Assembly: GCA_017476665.1 (NCBI GenBank) | Contig: JAFUZJ010000032.1 | Span: 1 to 63,379, forward strand | DNA: 63,379 nt | Origin: Lachnospiraceae bacterium | Lineage (GTDB): Bacteria > Bacillota > Clostridia > Lachnospirales > Lachnospiraceae | Direction: 5' to 3' | In this document: positions 8,767-17,602 of the stretch, in pieces | Layout of the letters: the number at the start of each line of letters is the position of its first letter | Position numbering within the stretch: the stretch's first letter is position 1 | Notes under the pieces: model-generated | What the model was told of the DNA's origin: nothing | Seen by the model: only the letters and a program-made list of their open reading frames with translations | Databases searched by the model: none | Program-made: the position numbers and the translations under genes

Positions 8767-9492
8767 TTATATATGCTTCCGAATATAAAACTCCCTGTAC
8801 AGTCTGGCAATCTGCACCAGATAATTACAGATCGTCTTAAATATCTTCACCGTAGTGTTATAGTCCTCCTGCCACTCCACCGGATAGTCCAGGATCTTCA
8901 CGCCCCGCTTCTCCGCCCGCAGCAGGAATTCGATCATGTAAAACCAGCCGTTGTCCCGGCTGCAGCCCTCGATCAGTCCAAGCGCCGTCCCTCGTCTGAC
9001 AAAGGTAAATCCACAGATAGCGTCGGTGGATTTCATACCCAGGAACACTTTCAGCAGGATCAGCAGGCCCTGGGATGTGATCTTGCGATACCATTTTCTC
9101 CCCCTGGTCTGAGATTCCTTTGCGAACCGGCTGCCGTTGATATACGCAACCTCAGGCATCCGTTCAAAAATATGGATTGCCTCGCCCAGATGCTTGATAT
9201 TGGTGGACAGATCAATATCCATATACCCCACGATATCTCCGTGGCTTACCTCCACGCCCCGGCGGAACGCAGCGCCCACGCCCCGGATCTGAATGCGCTC
9301 ATAATGCACGGTGGGATATTTGGCGCATAACCTCTCCGCAATCTGCGGCGTCTCATCCTCGGAACCGTTATCCACAATGATGATCTCGTAATCGTCGAAA
9401 CCGATCCCCTTCAGATACGCTACCGTCCGCGTCACGCCCTTCTCCAGCCGCAATTTTTCATTTAATACGGGAAAAATGATCGACAACATCAT
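8767..9492 (-). CDS. GT2 glycosyltransferase (dolichyl/polyprenyl-phosphate mannose synthase-like)
   Basis: 241 residues, one GT2 domain with no membrane segment. The start MLSIIFPVLNEKLRLEKGV, the EIIIVDNGSEDET block and the metal site GYMDIDLST (D-x-D) are those of DPM1-like synthases, as is CGFTFVRR. Members transfer a sugar from a nucleotide donor to polyprenyl phosphate or an acceptor glycan. The gene overlaps the preceding GT2 by 4 bases (ATGA), so the two are translationally coupled and may work on consecutive residues. A large palindrome separates it from the aminotransferase downstream. Confidence 0.8.
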   Translation of the reverse strand: MMLSIIFPVLNEKLRLEKGVTRTVAYLKGIGFDDYEIIIVDNGSEDETPQIAERLCAKYPTVHYERIQIRGVGAAFRRGVEVSHGDIVGYMDIDLSTNIKHLGEAIHIFERMPEVAYINGSRFAKESQTRGRKWYRKITSQGLLILLKVFLGMKSTDAICGFTFVRRGTALGLIEGCSRDNGWFYMIEFLLRAEKRGVKILDYPVEWQEDYNTTVKIFKTICNYLVQIARLYREFYIRKHI

Positions 9493-10463
9493 TTTGACAG
9501 TTTTTCCACTCCTTCTACCACATAGCGCTGTTTCCTGAAACTCATGTTCAGGATCACCGCCAGATATTTAAAGATCAATGTCAGCATCACGGACAGCATG
9601 AAAAATCCAAAGCTCATCAACGCCATCAGTGACATCCAGCCTTCCACCGGCCGCACCGTACTGAAGATGGAATAAATGATCCAGCCAAACATCATCACCA
9701 GAAACACCAGCAAAACCGTGCTGACCAACAAAGAAAACTTCTCCAGAACATCCGTGAAGATGATCAGTGTATCCACCGCCAGACCGTTTCTGTTGCTGCG
9801 CTCCTCGCGGTTTCTCGCTTTCTTTACCACATCCCTGTTCTCATAGACCACCGTATCCGTTTTCAGCCCGCAGTTCATATACATCGCCTTACGGTAAGGC
9901 ACATAGACATTCATCTGGTTGACCCGGTTCACCGCTCTTCTGGATACAATGCGGAACCGCTCCTGTCTGATATGATAGCGGAAATGGCTGCTCCAGTTAT
10001 ACAGCGCGTAAAACATCCGCGAACTGAAAGACACCCCCCGTTTCGGCGCCGCAGAAACCACATCATAACCCTCCAACGCCCGCCTGTAGATCCGCATGAT
10101 CAGCTCCGGCTCAAAGTCCAGACAGCACCGGTCAAACTCGATCAGGAAATCCCCCACCGCCAGATCGCCGCCGGCGTTCATGGCAGTCTCCACACCCTGG
10201 TAAAAACTCAGATTGATCAGGCTCACCGCCCGGGTCTGTATTCCGGCGGTCTCCGCCCCCTCCAGGAACGCATGGATCTGCTCCACGGTGCCGTCCGTGC
10301 ATCCGTCATTGACACAGATGATCTCATATTTTTCAAAGTTATCCTGCATGACGCGGCTGATCTTTCCAAGGAAATCTCCCACAACCGCCTCGTCATTATG
10401 CAGATAGACCACACAAGACACAAAATTTTTTTCTTTTCCTGTCTGTTTCCCTGCCTGTCCCAT
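9489..10463 (-). CDS. GT2 glycosyltransferase with C-terminal membrane helices
   Basis: 324 residues from the ATG at 10463, which has TTTGGAGAG in front; the TTG at 10475 lies inside that ribosome site and is rejected. The N-terminal GT2 domain reads VSCVVYLHNDEAVV and YEIICVNDGCTDGT. The usual D-x-D is replaced by LIEFDRCCLDF, so the metal site is not textbook. Two membrane helices lie near residues 235-260 and 275-305. Its coupling to the next GT2 and the size match a membrane-associated transferase. Donor and acceptor are unknown. Confidence 0.75.
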   Translation of the reverse strand: MGQAGKQTGKEKNFVSCVVYLHNDEAVVGDFLGKISRVMQDNFEKYEIICVNDGCTDGTVEQIHAFLEGAETAGIQTRAVSLINLSFYQGVETAMNAGGDLAVGDFLIEFDRCCLDFEPELIMRIYRRALEGYDVVSAAPKRGVSFSSRMFYALYNWSSHFRYHIRQERFRIVSRRAVNRVNQMNVYVPYRKAMYMNCGLKTDTVVYENRDVVKKARNREERSNRNGLAVDTLIIFTDVLEKFSLLVSTVLLVFLVMMFGWIIYSIFSTVRPVEGWMSLMALMSFGFFMLSVMLTLIFKYLAVILNMSFRKQRYVVEGVEKLSK

Positions 10464-10509
10464 CTTTCTCTCCAAACATCATTCTCAATTTCCAAAACTA
10501 TTGCAAAAA

Positions 10510-11703
10510 CTATTCCAAAAAGGCATCCAGATCATACACCGTATTAATCTTGCCCGAAAGCACACTTAAGAACACCGGCCCACCGCCATCCGCGCGCTCC
10601 GGCTCCAGCCTCCTGATCACGGTCGGTCTGGAATCATCGATCTCTGAAGCCTTCAGGATTGGTTTCATGGAAAACAGCGAACTCTCATAAGTGAAACCGT
10701 AATCCGCCCGCAGATACTTCCGCGCCAGTGCAGACATATACTCCCAGGCGCTCTCCGGCTTGCACGCACAGCTGTTGCAGTTACCAAGCCACCCCTCTGC
10801 GCACGCCGCCCCTTTCTCCTTCCCGCAGCCAAACTGCGGCACGGCGTCGTAACTGGTCTTATGAGGCGTAAACGTGACGGAAGTCAGCGAGTGATATCCC
10901 GTTTTTCCAAACGGCATGATCGAGAAAAACGGACCATCCATCACCGTCAGCCCGATCTTCTCAAGCGCTGCATCCACATGACATAATATAATCTCGCACA
11001 GCTCATACTTCAAGCCGAAATCCTGCGTTTCCACGCCTTCCACACAGTGCAGCACCTGATTGACGGAAGCATAGGTGGCATTCAGCACAAAGGGCGCCCT
11101 GTACTGCTCCTCCGAAGCGCCCTTCGCAGTCTGCCCTGCCGCTGCTTCGGCAGCTTCCGCATAAATCTCATAGCAATCCCCCTGCTTTACGATCCGCCTG
11201 ATCCTGCGTCCATAGCGCATCGTCACATTGGGCAGTTTCCCGATCTCCTCCAGCAGATGATCCCGCAGGATATGCGCGTCATAGGTGTACTCCTGCGTCA
11301 GGAACGCGCCGTCACACATGCCTTTCTGAAAATACTGCTCCGCAGGCAGATCCATACACGGGATTCCCGCATTCTCACAAAATTTCCGAAACTCCGCCGC
11401 ATCCGTCCAGGAAAAATGCCTTGACGTGGCGTAAATCTGCTGAAACGAATCATGAATACAGAATCCGTAATCCTCCACGAACCGCTTAAAATACCCCGCC
11501 GACTTCATCGCTGTGGACAGGGATCTGGGATAATGATATCCCATATGCACTCTCGCCTGATTGATGTAAGTCGCCCTGGTGAAAGGCGCCTCCTCGATCT
11601 CCAGCACAGTCACCCGCTGTCCTCTGCGCCCGCAGTAAAGCGCCGCATACAGCCCGTACAGGCCGGCGCCTATGATCAGTTTATCACTCGTCTGCCAACT
11701 CAT
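10510..11703 (-). CDS. FAD-dependent oxidoreductase, DAO superfamily
   Basis: 397 residues. The first 35 residues hold the dinucleotide fold with GAGLYGLYAA and the acidic end VTVLEIEEAP, followed by THxxxR-like RATYINQARVHMGYHYPRS. A C-terminal stretch LSVLSGKINTVYDLDAF would close the FAD site. A Cys-rich loop (CGKEKGAACAEGWLGNCNSCACK) is unusual and might bind a metal. DAO-type enzymes oxidise amines, amino acids or hydroxy acids. Here the gene overlaps the DUF6020-like gene by 20 bases inside a glycan operon, which suggests oxidation of a sugar or a sugar substituent. The substrate is unknown. Confidence 0.75.
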   Translation of the reverse strand: MSWQTSDKLIIGAGLYGLYAALYCGRRGQRVTVLEIEEAPFTRATYINQARVHMGYHYPRSLSTAMKSAGYFKRFVEDYGFCIHDSFQQIYATSRHFSWTDAAEFRKFCENAGIPCMDLPAEQYFQKGMCDGAFLTQEYTYDAHILRDHLLEEIGKLPNVTMRYGRRIRRIVKQGDCYEIYAEAAEAAAGQTAKGASEEQYRAPFVLNATYASVNQVLHCVEGVETQDFGLKYELCEIILCHVDAALEKIGLTVMDGPFFSIMPFGKTGYHSLTSVTFTPHKTSYDAVPQFGCGKEKGAACAEGWLGNCNSCACKPESAWEYMSALARKYLRADYGFTYESSLFSMKPILKASEIDDSRPTVIRRLEPERADGGGPVFLSVLSGKINTVYDLDAFLE

Positions 11704-13408
11704 TGTTTCTCTTCACTCCCAGCGTAAACACCGCTACAAACGGCAGCACGAGCATCAGCGGATACAGATACCGAAGCTGTACGACCGGTCCCAAAAACAA
11801 AGTCAGATAATATCCAAATACTAACGAAAGCGGCACAAATCCGTCGTAGCGCCTGCCAACCGCAAGATGTCCCGCAAGCAGCAGATACAGCCAGCCAAAG
11901 ATCCCCGGCACAAACAGATATCTGAGAAGCGGCAGTTTTAAGTAAGCGTTTTCATCCGCCCACTGTTCCAATTTTTCATGCAGCCACTCCCACTTGGAGT
12001 CTTTATAGATACCCCGGGGATTCAATTCATCCTCCACCCAGCGGGTCTGCACATAACCCAGTCCCCGATCCCTGCCGTTTTGATTTACGACAGCATGGGT
12101 CACATCACCCAGATAAAAATAACCGGCATTCACCGCATAGGCCGCATTGATCAGATCCCCCGGATACATCCCCAGCAAACGCAGATACGTTCCCACAAAT
12201 TCCGCACTGCGATACCGCACCACATACGTGTTGGTGTGGTTTTTCACCGGATCGGAAATCTCCGGCCGGTAAAACCGGTATCCCTCGTCCAACAAAAAAT
12301 CATTGATCAGTGCCTTCGACGCCTCATCCATGGTGCCGTCATCCTGCTCCAGTTCTCCCACGCCGCCGTGAAACAGCATACATCTTGCCAGCTGCTGGAT
12401 CGGCATGCTGAGCATTTCCCGTCTGTCTCCCTGTTCTGCGCCGGTCACCCGGAACAATCCCGCCAGGCACAAGCTTCCCGCCACCAGCGCCAGCGCACAG
12501 TTTCCCAGCATTTTCAGCCAGAGTTTCCTGTCCGTTTTTCCAAAGATCACCGCTGCAAGCAGCACTGCTGCCAGCACCAGCATCGCATACCGCCCATTGT
12601 TGCGGAACAGCTGCATCCCAATGGATGCAACAAAAAACAGCACATCGTATCCGTCCGGTTTTGTCCTTTTTCGCCGGATCATCTCACACAGCGCCAGCAT
12701 CTGTATCAGGAAAAACAGGCTGAACCAGACATCCTTGATCAGACTGACGCTCATATACATGTGGAACGGATAAAACATGCCGAAAGCCTGCAGACCTATC
12801 AGCCATTTCCCGCTGACGCCGCGCCGATACAGGAGAGTTACGCCCCCCGCAAAAGCCACTGCCAACAATACCATCTGCAGGAACACCAGCATGGCTATCC
12901 CTGTATTGCTGTCGCCGAACCCGCTCTCACCCAGCCGCATCGCCCCTGCGATCAGCAGCGTGTGCGCAATCGGATGGTGATCGTTATAAGACCCGCTTAC
13001 GATCTGTCCGGTCTGAATGGTCGCATCATAGGCGCAGATCCCCGGATAGTAAGCCAGATAGCAGGGCAGCCAACACAGAAGAAGCAGCCCCAGGCTGACG
13101 GGCCATACCCATCTCTTTCGCCCACCGGCAGCCTCCGCGGGGGTCCCTGCCTCTGCCGCCTCTGCCACCTTCGCCGCATTCCCGCGTTCGCGCTGTTTTA
13201 CCGCCAGTCTGCCGATCAGCCGGCCCAGCACGCCAAACAGCGTCCCCCCGCACAGGCTGAGCATTCCCGTTCTCAGCACATATCCGGGCGTCCATTCTAT
13301 ATTTCCGATTGGAGCTCCCACGCTAAGATCATATCCTATGATCTGGAGAAACAGGAACGCAAACCCGATAAGCCCGTATATTATGATGTCTCTGTTCCCT
13401 TTTTTCAT
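11684..13408 (-). CDS. Polytopic membrane protein, DUF6020-like
   Basis: 574 residues with roughly twelve hydrophobic segments and a Glu/Ala-rich cytoplasmic loop near residues 75-100. The block YYPGICAYDATIQTG...YNDHHPIAHTLLI is the signature I associate with DUF6020 proteins of Firmicute surface-polysaccharide loci. The Asp in that first extracellular loop is where GT-C enzymes keep their catalytic acid. A periplasmic-side stretch of about 100 residues lies near 340-450. It starts 4 bases after the upstream GT2 stop. A role as a lipid-linked sugar transferase is inferred. The ribosome site is weak (AGAAGC), suggesting coupling. Confidence 0.65.
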   Translation of the reverse strand: MKKGNRDIIIYGLIGFAFLFLQIIGYDLSVGAPIGNIEWTPGYVLRTGMLSLCGGTLFGVLGRLIGRLAVKQRERGNAAKVAEAAEAGTPAEAAGGRKRWVWPVSLGLLLLCWLPCYLAYYPGICAYDATIQTGQIVSGSYNDHHPIAHTLLIAGAMRLGESGFGDSNTGIAMLVFLQMVLLAVAFAGGVTLLYRRGVSGKWLIGLQAFGMFYPFHMYMSVSLIKDVWFSLFFLIQMLALCEMIRRKRTKPDGYDVLFFVASIGMQLFRNNGRYAMLVLAAVLLAAVIFGKTDRKLWLKMLGNCALALVAGSLCLAGLFRVTGAEQGDRREMLSMPIQQLARCMLFHGGVGELEQDDGTMDEASKALINDFLLDEGYRFYRPEISDPVKNHTNTYVVRYRSAEFVGTYLRLLGMYPGDLINAAYAVNAGYFYLGDVTHAVVNQNGRDRGLGYVQTRWVEDELNPRGIYKDSKWEWLHEKLEQWADENAYLKLPLLRYLFVPGIFGWLYLLLAGHLAVGRRYDGFVPLSLVFGYYLTLFLGPVVQLRYLYPLMLVLPFVAVFTLGVKRNNELADE

Positions 13409-13412
13409 GCTT

Positions 13413-14369
13413 CTATACTTTTTCTCTTATTTTGCTTTCTTTCGCTTTCTTCGCGTCATGGATCCGCATAAAGCGATACTCAAAATCTTTCCTGTCCTTT
13501 GCCGCCATAACCTCCAGGATCATCCCCGCAAAAAAGGCCTGGATCCCGGCAACCGCAATAAACCCGCACACGATCAGTGTGGGGAACCGCGGCACCAATC
13601 CGGTATGCAGATAATCAATTCCGATGGGTACAAAAAATCCGACTGCCAGCGCCATCAGTACGAAACTCAGCAGCCCGAAAAATTTCATCGGTTTATAATT
13701 TTTATACAACTGCAGCATCTTGCGGATCACTTTCACACCGTCGCTGTAGGTGTTCAGTTTGGACACACTGCCCTCCGGCCGGTCCCTGTACTCCACCACC
13801 ACATTGTCCACCTGCATATTGTAGTTTACCGCGTGGATCGTCATCTCCGTCTCAATCTCAAATCCCTGGGAAAACACCGGGAATGTCTTCACAAACTCAT
13901 AGCTGAACGCACGGTACCCCGTCATGATATCCTTGATGTCAGAGTGAAACAGCCCGTTGATGCCGAACCGCATGAGACTGTTTCCGAAATTGTGGAACGG
14001 CCGCTTGTTCTCCGTAAAATAGGTGGAAGAAAGCCTGTCCCCTACAACCATATCGGAATTATGCTCCAGCACAAGCTTCACCATCTCTCCGGCGCATTCC
14101 AACGGATAGGTGTCATCCCCATCTATCATCAGATAACACAGGGCATCAACCTCCCGGAACATCCTCCGGATCACATTTCCCTTGCCCTGCTTGTACTCCT
14201 GGCGCACCACAGCGCCCGCCGCCCGGGCGATCTCCTCCGTACGATCCTTGGAATTATTGTTATATACATAAATCACCGCTTCCGGCAAAGTTTTCTTCAC
14301 ATCGGCAATAACTTTTCCGATCGTTTTTTCCTCGTTATAGCAGGGGATCAATACCGCTATTTTGTCCAT
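13413..14369 (-). CDS. GT2 polyprenyl-phosphate glycosyltransferase with C-terminal membrane helices
   Basis: 318 residues from the ATG at 14369; the ATG at 14378 sits only 2 bases from GGAGG, too close to be used. GT2 features are IAVLIPCYNEEKTI, YVYNNNSKDRT and the D-x-D-like MIDGDDTYP. The family motif DIMTGYRAFS is present, and two membrane helices occupy about residues 235-300. This is the layout of DPM1-like enzymes that make polyprenyl-phosphate sugars (often glucose or mannose). It is the first gene of the leftward operon, so its product may feed the DUF6020-like and 4300-5931 membrane enzymes. It is divergent from the gene at 14497. Confidence 0.8.
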   Translation of the reverse strand: MDKIAVLIPCYNEEKTIGKVIADVKKTLPEAVIYVYNNNSKDRTEEIARAAGAVVRQEYKQGKGNVIRRMFREVDALCYLMIDGDDTYPLECAGEMVKLVLEHNSDMVVGDRLSSTYFTENKRPFHNFGNSLMRFGINGLFHSDIKDIMTGYRAFSYEFVKTFPVFSQGFEIETEMTIHAVNYNMQVDNVVVEYRDRPEGSVSKLNTYSDGVKVIRKMLQLYKNYKPMKFFGLLSFVLMALAVGFFVPIGIDYLHTGLVPRFPTLIVCGFIAVAGIQAFFAGMILEVMAAKDRKDFEYRFMRIHDAKKAKESKIREKV

Positions 14370-14496
14370 TTTACCCATTTCCTCCAGATATTACCTCTAT
14401 TTTATCACGATTATTCCGATACAGCCACTATTTTTATTTCAAATATTGTGTTAAAATCAAATTGTTTGAGTAAATACAGAAAGAGGGACAATACAA

Positions 14497-16122
14497 ATGA
14501 GGAAACTGTATCCGTTTTCTGTTCATTTTATACGATTTCTTGCGCTGATTTTTACAGGGCTTCTGTTTCTGGCCGGCTTTCTGTTTACCTGCTATGCAGA
14601 TGACATGACAACCCAGAAGGTGCTCACCCGTCCCGACAATCCCCTGCTCCATCTGTTGGGGATGGGTCTGTTTGCTGTGATTCTGTTCGCGGTCTGCCGC
14701 ATGACCAAGCGGCACGGCGCCAAACTCAAGACACCCCTTCTGGTTCTGACAATGGGCTGGATCCTTGCAGCCGGCGGACTCCTCGTCCTCTTCGGCCGGA
14801 CGGCGCCCGCAGCAGATGCCTGGTCCGTCTACGCCGCCGCCAAAAGCCTGGCGGCAGGAGATACCTCCGTGATCCATCCCACCGAATCTTACCTGTCCTA
14901 CTATCCGCAGCAGATCGGGCTGTTAGCCTTTTTCGAACCCCTGATCCGCCTTTTCAATCTGCTGCCCGTGGACCTGGAGGCCTATCATTTTATCAAATGT
15001 GTTTATGTGCTGCTCACCTGCGTGATCGTGTGGTTTCAGTATCGGACTGTGCACCTTCTGTGGAAAAACGATTCCGCAGACTGCATCTACCTGATCCTGG
15101 CAGGAACCAACCTCCCGTTTATCATGTACAGCTCCTTTGTGTACGGCGAAATTCCGTCCTTTGCAGCGCTATCCGCCGGACTGTATTACTTCCTGCGGAT
15201 GCTGTCCGACGAAAGTTCCCGCGAAAGCGCCCTGTTTGGCGGGAATCGCAAAAATATCCTGCTCAGCCTGATTTTCTTCACCCTGTCAGTCATGCTGCGC
15301 AAAAATTCCCTGGTACTCATCATCGCCATCGTGCTGGTGAGTGCGCTGGAGGGCCTTTTTCGCCAAAAGAAAGCCCTGCTGCTCTACGCCGTAGTATGTG
15401 TGCTGCTCTCCGTCAGTATTCTGCCTTGCGTGCAGAAAGTTTATGAATTCCGTGCCGGAAACACCCTGCGGACAGGCGTGCCCGCCATGTCCTATTTTGC
15501 CATGGGTATGCAGGAATCCTCCCGCGGAAACGGTTGGTATAACGGATATAATTTCAATACGTATCAGGAGAATGATATGGACACGGCCTCTGCCGTACAG
15601 GCCAGCCGCGATTACATCGCAGAACGAAGTGCGTATTTCAGAGCGCATCCCGACTATGCCGCAAGCTTTTATTTCTATAAATTCCTGTCCCAATGGGCAG
15701 ACGGAACCTATGCCAGCAGACAGGCCACTCTGGCCACCCTGGGCGAGCGTCATCCATTGCTTCAGGAACTTTACGATGGCAGATACAGCCCCTTTTATAT
15801 CGGCTTCTGCAACATCTATCAGAGCATGCTCTATCTGGGTTGTTTCCTGTGCTTCCTGCAGCAATTGCTGCGCATAGAACAGAGAAGCCTCTGTTTCTAT
15901 CTCGGCATGATCGGCGTCTTCGGCGGTTTCCTGTTCCACATGATCTGGGAGGCAAACGCACGGTATATCTTCCTGTACAGCCTGCTCCTGATCCCCTATG
16001 CCGCCGCGGGACTCTCCGCACTGTGCGGCTGGTTTAGTAGTACATTCTTCCCTGCAGAAACCCGTAGAAATAAATCAGACCGCACACAAGATGCCAGCCA
16101 AACGCCGCCCACTGTGCAATAA
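14497..16122 (+). CDS. Polytopic membrane glycosyltransferase-like protein (GT39/GT-C type)
   Basis: 541 residues with about eleven or twelve hydrophobic segments. The first long outer loop has TAPAADAWSVYAAAK, then SYLSYYPQQIGLL and FVYGEIPSFA. The C-terminal block FLFHMIWEANARYIF is shared in style with the protein at 55133-56653, so the two are paralogs. GT39-like enzymes move sugars from polyprenyl phosphate to an extracytoplasmic acceptor. The ATG follows AGAGGGA at 8 bases. The last 89 bases overlap the 3' end of the convergent gene at 16034. It is the only plus-strand gene between the two leftward glycan operons. Confidence 0.65.
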   Translation: MRKLYPFSVHFIRFLALIFTGLLFLAGFLFTCYADDMTTQKVLTRPDNPLLHLLGMGLFAVILFAVCRMTKRHGAKLKTPLLVLTMGWILAAGGLLVLFGRTAPAADAWSVYAAAKSLAAGDTSVIHPTESYLSYYPQQIGLLAFFEPLIRLFNLLPVDLEAYHFIKCVYVLLTCVIVWFQYRTVHLLWKNDSADCIYLILAGTNLPFIMYSSFVYGEIPSFAALSAGLYYFLRMLSDESSRESALFGGNRKNILLSLIFFTLSVMLRKNSLVLIIAIVLVSALEGLFRQKKALLLYAVVCVLLSVSILPCVQKVYEFRAGNTLRTGVPAMSYFAMGMQESSRGNGWYNGYNFNTYQENDMDTASAVQASRDYIAERSAYFRAHPDYAASFYFYKFLSQWADGTYASRQATLATLGERHPLLQELYDGRYSPFYIGFCNIYQSMLYLGCFLCFLQQLLRIEQRSLCFYLGMIGVFGGFLFHMIWEANARYIFLYSLLLIPYAAAGLSALCGWFSSTFFPAETRRNKSDRTQDASQTPPTVQ

Positions 16123-17371
16123 GCAGGATCGGTTTCTTTCTGGCCGCCGTCGCCTTTAACAGCACTGCCGCTGAACCAAAAAAGGCAAAAAAGATGCCGC
16201 CCATATAGCCCCAGGAGAAATTGAAATCCGGCTCTCTGAATCCCTTCTCATACAGGAAAAATGCCATCGCAAAGGCCATGGCATAGATTTGCCACGAAAA
16301 ACGATACAAGGTATTTGTCTTTAGTTCTTTGTAGTTCAGGATCAAAACCAGGATCGGAAATCCTGCCGCCAATCCCACAGCCAGTGGGATATTTTCACAG
16401 TACAGTCCCCAGATCCGTCCAAAGCAGAAGCCAATTCCGCCTTCCGCACCCTCCTCGGGCACAAACACGCCCCGATATTGATAGAGCAGATCCACAAAAG
16501 TCGGCAGGAACATCAGCCCCAGCAGGATTGTCTGTCGCAGATTTCCGAACTTACTGCGGATCAAACGGTACAGCATGATCAGCCCGGCTGCCCCCACAAA
16601 CACAAGGGTAAAGCTGGGTTTCGTCATTGTTGTCAGCAGCAGGAAAAGGGCGAACAGCAGATAGTCTGCCAGCTGCGCCTTGGAAAGTGATCTCAGGTCC
16701 GTGACCTTTTCATAGCTGTCCAGCAGCCTCACAAACCATAGAAACGCCAGGATTGCAAACGGCCTCGCCGCCATATAAGTCGCATTATGAAACGGATTCG
16801 GCGTAAACACACCAAGATAATTGAATTTGATCCCCGGCAGATAAATCCCCGCAGGCGGATAAACCATGGACACAAAAAACAGACTGACGGAAAGGATACT
16901 GATGATCGCGCCCGCAAGCCACTTCCAATCGGGAAACAATTTCCGCATGCGCCCCAGAAACATCTGATCAAAGGACCACTTCGTGATCAACATTGCCAAA
17001 CTATTTAAAATTGTGGTCGCGAGCGCCACCGCCGTCTGCGGCGGGAAGAACAGATTCCAAAATGCCGAAAATTTAAAAAAGATCGGATAGGGAAAATTGT
17101 ATTTTGTATTCAATCCCCGCATTTCCAGAATGTACGCCCTCATGTCGGAATGATACAGCCCGCTCCCAGTGGTTCCCTTCAGGCTCTCCACGCACTGTCT
17201 GTAGAACAGCGTGTAGGTGATCACAGAGACCGCAAACAGGAGCATCGCAAAGATTCCCCAGTTCAGCAGCTGCTCCGTGTTCCTTTCCATTTGCAACTTT
17301 GGGTTGGTTTGCATTTTTCTATTGATCTGTTGCTTTGGGTTGCTCTTTTTTTTCGTCTTTCCTTTGCTCAT
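16034..17371 (-). CDS. Polytopic membrane protein of unknown family
   Basis: 445 residues from the ATG at 17371 (GSS: GAAGGCGGG upstream). The reading from 17482 adds a low-complexity stretch with no ribosome site. The N-terminus is strongly basic (MSKGKTKKK..., Lys/Asn/Gln-rich to about residue 25), then about ten membrane segments. An outer loop with LYHSDMRAYILEMRGLNTKYNFPYP resembles the acidic first loop of GT-C enzymes. Later blocks TPNPFHNATYMAARPFA and a long stretch of hydrophobic helices follow. A glycosyltransferase or flippase-like role is only a guess. It overlaps the convergent gene by 89 bases. Confidence 0.6.
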   Translation of the reverse strand: MSKGKTKKKSNPKQQINRKMQTNPKLQMERNTEQLLNWGIFAMLLFAVSVITYTLFYRQCVESLKGTTGSGLYHSDMRAYILEMRGLNTKYNFPYPIFFKFSAFWNLFFPPQTAVALATTILNSLAMLITKWSFDQMFLGRMRKLFPDWKWLAGAIISILSVSLFFVSMVYPPAGIYLPGIKFNYLGVFTPNPFHNATYMAARPFAILAFLWFVRLLDSYEKVTDLRSLSKAQLADYLLFALFLLLTTMTKPSFTLVFVGAAGLIMLYRLIRSKFGNLRQTILLGLMFLPTFVDLLYQYRGVFVPEEGAEGGIGFCFGRIWGLYCENIPLAVGLAAGFPILVLILNYKELKTNTLYRFSWQIYAMAFAMAFFLYEKGFREPDFNFSWGYMGGIFFAFFGSAAVLLKATAARKKPILLIAQWAAFGWHLVCGLIYFYGFLQGRMYY

Positions 17372-17435
17372 TACTATATCCCGCCTTCTCCCGGTTAATC
17401 CTGCGCCAGCCATAAGCGTAACGCAGTTTGCCGCT

Positions 17436-17464
17436 ATTGTATCATATCCTTGAACAGAACGCAA
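17436..17464 (-). promoter_or_regulatory. Sigma-A-like promoter for the membrane protein at 16034-17371
   Basis: On the minus strand TTGCGT (17459-17464) and TACAAT (17436-17441) are 17 bases apart, about 65 bases before the ATG at 17371. This placement supports the shorter start over the one at 17482, which would lie upstream of the promoter. Confidence 0.5.
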
Positions 17465-17534
17465 ATGCCGCCTATTTCTCATCTCTCTAATACGACATAG
17501 CTTTACAATTTTTCTATTATTTTGTCCTTCTATC

Positions 17535-17563
17535 TTGACATGATTCTTGTTTCATATTATAAT
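17535..17563 (+). promoter_or_regulatory. Perfect consensus sigma-A promoter for the secreted peptide gene
   Basis: TTGACA (17535-17540) and TATAAT (17558-17563) are exactly 17 bases apart. The start codon of the peptide is 102 bases downstream, leaving room for the tandem repeats at 17603-17640 in the transcribed leader. A promoter this strong usually needs repression, fitting the BlaI-type repressor encoded next door. Confidence 0.8.
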
Positions 17564-17602
17564 TTGCTCGAATAGTGTAAGTTCCTGCCAGAACAAAACT
17601 AT

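Noticed and set aside
11978-13471. 497-residue plus-strand open frame opposite the DUF6020-like gene
   Set aside because: It is antisense to a clear membrane-protein gene, is His/Gln/Arg-rich with no domain or ribosome site, and arises from codon bias of the minus-strand gene.
13338-14603. 421-residue plus-strand open frame opposite a GT2 gene
   Set aside because: Antisense shadow with biased composition; it also runs through the divergent intergenic region and into the next gene in another frame.
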